Positions 5,613 through 6,458 of a stretch of DNA of 6,458 bases are shown in pieces. The DNA is from Caulobacteraceae bacterium (GTDB taxonomy: Bacteria; Pseudomonadota; Alphaproteobacteria; Caulobacterales; Caulobacteraceae): NCBI GenBank assembly GCA_020852035.1, contig JADZBR010000061.1, positions 1-6,458 on the forward strand, read 5' to 3'. A program made the position numbers and the translations under genes. Positions within the stretch are counted from its first letter, which is position 1; each line of letters starts with the position of its first letter. The notes below the pieces were generated by a model. That model was given only the letters and a program-made list of their open reading frames with translations, was not told where the DNA came from and ran no database searches.

Positions 5613-5918
5613 ATGAGTAAAAATACAATCTATGGTAAGGACGTGGTCGATCTTCTCGACAAGCTGGACGTAACCGAGGTTCGCGTGCCGTCCGACCTCG
5701 CCGCCTTCGCCAAGGCCGGCGTGGAGGAGGGGCGGTATCGCGACCTGGACGAAGCGCTGGAAATCGGCCTGCGCCTTCTTCGGCATAGGGAAACCCAGAT
5801 CCGAGAGTTCCAGCAGTCGCTCAAGGACGCTGAGGAAGAGGGAGATCGCGAAGGCTGGCTCTCCGCGCAGGATGTCCTGAAACGTCTGGATGAGATAATC
5901 GACAGCCCGCCGGAATGA
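5613..5918 (+). CDS. ParD-like (CopG/RHH-type) antitoxin
   Basis: A 101-residue protein resembling type II antitoxins of the ParD group, which bind DNA through a ribbon-helix-helix dimer and block the toxin with a C-terminal tail. The likely core is TEVRVPSDLAAFAKAGVEEG (residues 21-40) followed by RYRDLDEALEIGLRLLRHRE (41-60): a strand ending in a Pro, then two helices, with the typical G-x-Y-x-x-x-x-E-A-L pattern. About 20 residues precede the strand, longer than in compact ParD proteins. Residues 61-101 are charged and helical and suit toxin binding. The ATG has GAAGGG (5598-5603) 9 bases upstream, inside the end of the RelA/SpoT gene, whose stop is only 5 bases away. The first codons are A/T-rich, unlike the neighbours. 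The TGA overlaps the toxin start as ATGA. Family assignment is by pattern and pairing; the DNA target is unknown. Confidence 0.78.
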   Translation: MSKNTIYGKDVVDLLDKLDVTEVRVPSDLAAFAKAGVEEGRYRDLDEALEIGLRLLRHRETQIREFQQSLKDAEEEGDREGWLSAQDVLKRLDEIIDSPPE

Positions 5919-6220
5919 CGGCCGCGACCCTGTCGCCCACGGCGACCCGGGAAGTGGAGGCCGCCGCGCGGTGGATTCGCCGCGACAGTCAAGCGGCCGC
6001 CAGGCGTTTTCGCGATGTGGTTTCAAACGCGCTCGAGCTTCTGGGCGACTATCCTGAAGCGGGCGTCAGGCGCGAGGAGATGGCGCCGGAGCGCTACAGA
6101 CTGCTTCTGCTGCAGGGCTTTCCATACTTGATGGTCTACGACGCGGTCCACCGTCCCCCGCGTGTCTTGCGGATCATCCACGCCGCCCGCGACCTGCCGG
6201 AACTCCTGCGCGACCTGTAG
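5915..6220 (+). CDS. ParE-like toxin (RelE/ParE superfamily)
   Basis: A 101-residue protein with the RelE/ParE pattern: an N-terminal strand and helix, LSPTATREVEAAARWI (residues 6-21), a second helix RRFRDVVSNALELLGDYPEAG (about 30-50, the usual L-x-x-x-P-x-x-G turn), then RYRLLLLQGFPYLMVYDA (60-77) and VLRIIHAARDLPELL (84-98). The last segment is the strand and R-D tail typical of ParE toxins. ParE proteins poison DNA gyrase, whereas RelE proteins cleave mRNA at the ribosome. The RelE catalytic residues are not recognisable here, so ParE-like is preferred, but the target cannot be proved from sequence. The ATG lies in the last codon of the antitoxin (ATGA), the standard coupled layout. The gene appears intact, with no frameshift. 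Confidence 0.82.
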   Translation: MTAATLSPTATREVEAAARWIRRDSQAAARRFRDVVSNALELLGDYPEAGVRREEMAPERYRLLLLQGFPYLMVYDAVHRPPRVLRIIHAARDLPELLRDL

Positions 6221-6238
6221 CCCGCCGCCGCCGCCCGC

Positions 6239-6246
6239 GCTAAACC
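6239..6246 (+). promoter_or_regulatory. Possible -10 element for a leaderless pyrE transcript
   Basis: GCTAAACC matches 7 of 8 positions of the Caulobacter -10 consensus GCTANAWC and ends 7 bases before the pyrE ATG, so transcription would begin at or next to the A of the start codon. No purine-rich ribosome site occurs in the 20 bases before the ATG, which fits a leaderless message. No TTGACG-like -35 was found at the expected distance, so the case is weak. Confidence 0.3.
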
Positions 6247-6253
6247 CGCGCCC

Positions 6254-6458
6254 ATGAACACCGAAGCTGTCCTCGACGAGTTCCGCGGCGCCGGCGCCCT
6301 GCGCGAAGGCCACTTCATCCTGGCCTCGGGCCTGCACAGCCCGATGTTCCTGCAGAAGAACCTGGTCTTCATGTACCCGGAGCGCACCGAGCGGCTCTGC
6401 AAGGCGCTGGCGGACCTGATCGTGGCGAAGTTCGGCAAGCCGGACGTGATCATCTCGC
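6254..6458 (+). CDS. pyrE: Orotate phosphoribosyltransferase, 5' part
   Basis: Truncated by the window end: 68 codons plus one base. PyrE joins orotate to PRPP to give orotidine 5'-phosphate in de novo pyrimidine synthesis. The N-terminus MNTEAVLDEFRGAGALREG is followed by HFILASGLHSPMFLQKN (residues 20-36), the conserved flexible segment with the S-G-x-H-S-P motif that contacts orotate, then LVFMYPERTERLCKALADLI (37-56), the first long helix. The PRPP-binding loop lies beyond the window. The start ATG is the only one consistent with the family N-terminus but has no Shine-Dalgarno. It lies 33 bases after the ParE-like toxin on the same strand. No convincing terminator is seen between them, so read-through from the toxin operon is possible. 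Confidence 0.9.
   Translation, partial: MNTEAVLDEFRGAGALREGHFILASGLHSPMFLQKNLVFMYPERTERLCKALADLIVAKFGKPDVIIS

Noticed and set aside
6221..6253. Possible terminator between the toxin and pyrE
   Set aside because: Only a 4-base self-complementary GCGC pair and no T-run; not a convincing intrinsic terminator.

Overview
The window is GC-rich, with strongly G/C-ending codons, and looks like an alphaproteobacterial chromosome. The best guess is the Caulobacter/Phenylobacterium group. This rests on the protein style of omega, the RelA/SpoT homolog and the start of PyrE, and on promoter-like elements resembling the Caulobacter housekeeping consensus. It is an inference from recall; no search was run.

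Left part (1-1190, + strand): the 3' end of a phytanoyl-CoA dioxygenase-like Fe(II)/2-oxoglutarate oxygenase is followed, with a one-base TGATG overlap, by a TylF/macrocin O-methyltransferase-like gene. This is a small-molecule or glycan tailoring pair whose substrate cannot be read from the sequence.

Middle part (1187-2702, - strand): a leftward group of three genes. In transcription order they are a NYN/LabA-type (DUF88) putative nuclease, a family-5-type uracil-DNA glycosylase (UDGb) overlapping it by 32 bases, and, after 81 bases with its own candidate promoter, a 59-residue YegP/DUF1508 protein. The last gene converges on the methyltransferase, and the two stop codons share one CTAG.

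Divergent intergenic region (2703-2989): it holds a 13-bp palindrome, an imperfect inverted repeat and a candidate rpoZ promoter.

Right part (2990-6458, + strand): rpoZ (omega), a bifunctional RelA/SpoT homolog with complete hydrolase, synthetase, TGS, Cys and ACT regions, a ParD-like/ParE-like toxin-antitoxin pair beginning 5 bases after the RelA/SpoT stop, and the first 68 codons of pyrE. Omega carries the N-terminal MAR sequence that contributes to ppGpp site 1 of RNA polymerase, so the alarmone enzyme and a subunit of its target are adjacent and probably co-transcribed.

Most notable points: (i) the RelA/SpoT gene has no ATG/GTG/TTG upstream that would include its conserved N-terminal segment, but has an excellent AGGAGG ribosome site 7 bases before a CTG that overlaps the rpoZ stop; (ii) a toxin-antitoxin pair sits between the alarmone gene and pyrE; (iii) pyrE may be leaderless. 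No wholly new system is evident. The window is largely housekeeping with a few unusual junctions.
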